A DNA stretch of 5,767 nt from Firmicutes bacterium UBA4996. GTDB taxonomy: Bacteria > Bacillota > Limnochordia > Darwinibacteriales > Darwinibacteriaceae. The notes beneath the pieces were generated by a model. The model was not told the origin of the DNA. It was given only the letters and a program-made list of their open reading frames with translations, and did not search any database. Of this stretch, positions 5,695-5,767 are shown piece after piece. Within the stretch, counting starts at the first letter, position 1, and every line of letters starts with the position of its first letter. The position numbers and the translations under genes are program-made. The DNA lies in NCBI GenBank assembly GCA_002396805.1, contig DGYW01000045.1:1-5767 (forward strand). The letters are read 5' to 3'.

Positions 5695-5733
5695 TTGATT
5701 GGGAATTTATGTATCATGAAAGGTGTATTCTAC

Positions 5734-5767
5734 ATGTTGGAGGAACTTCCTGTAAGTGATCATGGTA
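5734..5767 (+). CDS. Possible start of a divergent gene, 3'-partial, function unknown
   Basis: ATG at 5734 opens a frame to the window edge (MLEELPVSDHG), with AAAGG (5719-5723) 10 nt upstream as a weak SD. An in-frame ATG at 5716 would add six residues but has no SD. Genes divergent from DrrAB-type operons are often TetR, MarR or PadR-type regulators, but 11 codons cannot show this. Confidence 0.35.
   Translation, partial: MLEELPVSDHG

Overview
The window looks like ordinary chromosome from a Gram-positive bacterium of the Bacillota, most likely a clostridial lineage. This is inferred from moderate GC by eye, strong purine-rich Shine-Dalgarno (SD) sites, a GTG start, compact intrinsic terminators, a CD3324-family small HTH protein and a zinc-binding RsgA GTPase. 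I see no insertion sequence, phage gene, CRISPR array, tRNA or rRNA.

Layout. (1) 1-936 (+) is the 3' part of an alkaline-phosphatase-superfamily phosphodiesterase / nucleotide pyrophosphatase whose N-terminus lies outside the window. A strong, probably bidirectional terminator (952-990) separates it from (2) a convergent inositol-monophosphatase-family gene, 1015-1776 (-), with a GTG start and excellent SD. (3) 1777-2134 has no convincing gene but holds two tandem hairpins that fold best as minus-strand RNA; the second is a 19-bp stem followed by T5, a terminator. A possible promoter for the phosphatase gene lies just beyond it. (4) 2135-2404 (-) encodes an 89-residue CD3324-family HTH protein. 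Its leader (about 2405-2600) holds three copies of AGGCCAACG, arranged so that the middle copy can pair with either an upstream copy, inside a possible 26-codon leader ORF, or a downstream copy beside the SD and start. This is the most interesting non-coding feature here. (5) 2780-3853 (+) is a complete, rather long, stand-alone RsgA GTPase with its own promoter. (6) 3867-5626 (-) is a two-gene ABC exporter operon of the DrrA/DrrB type: ATPase first, then ABC-2 permease, overlapping by 4 nt. (7) At the right edge, 5734 onward (+), a possible divergent gene begins; only 11 codons are visible.

The genes form independent units on alternating strands and do not suggest one pathway; only the ABC ATPase and permease clearly work together. 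I did not find a clear new multi-gene system. The best leads are regulatory RNA: the three-copy leader of the small HTH gene and the two-hairpin RNA downstream of it. Both were read by eye and have not been folded or compared with homologues.
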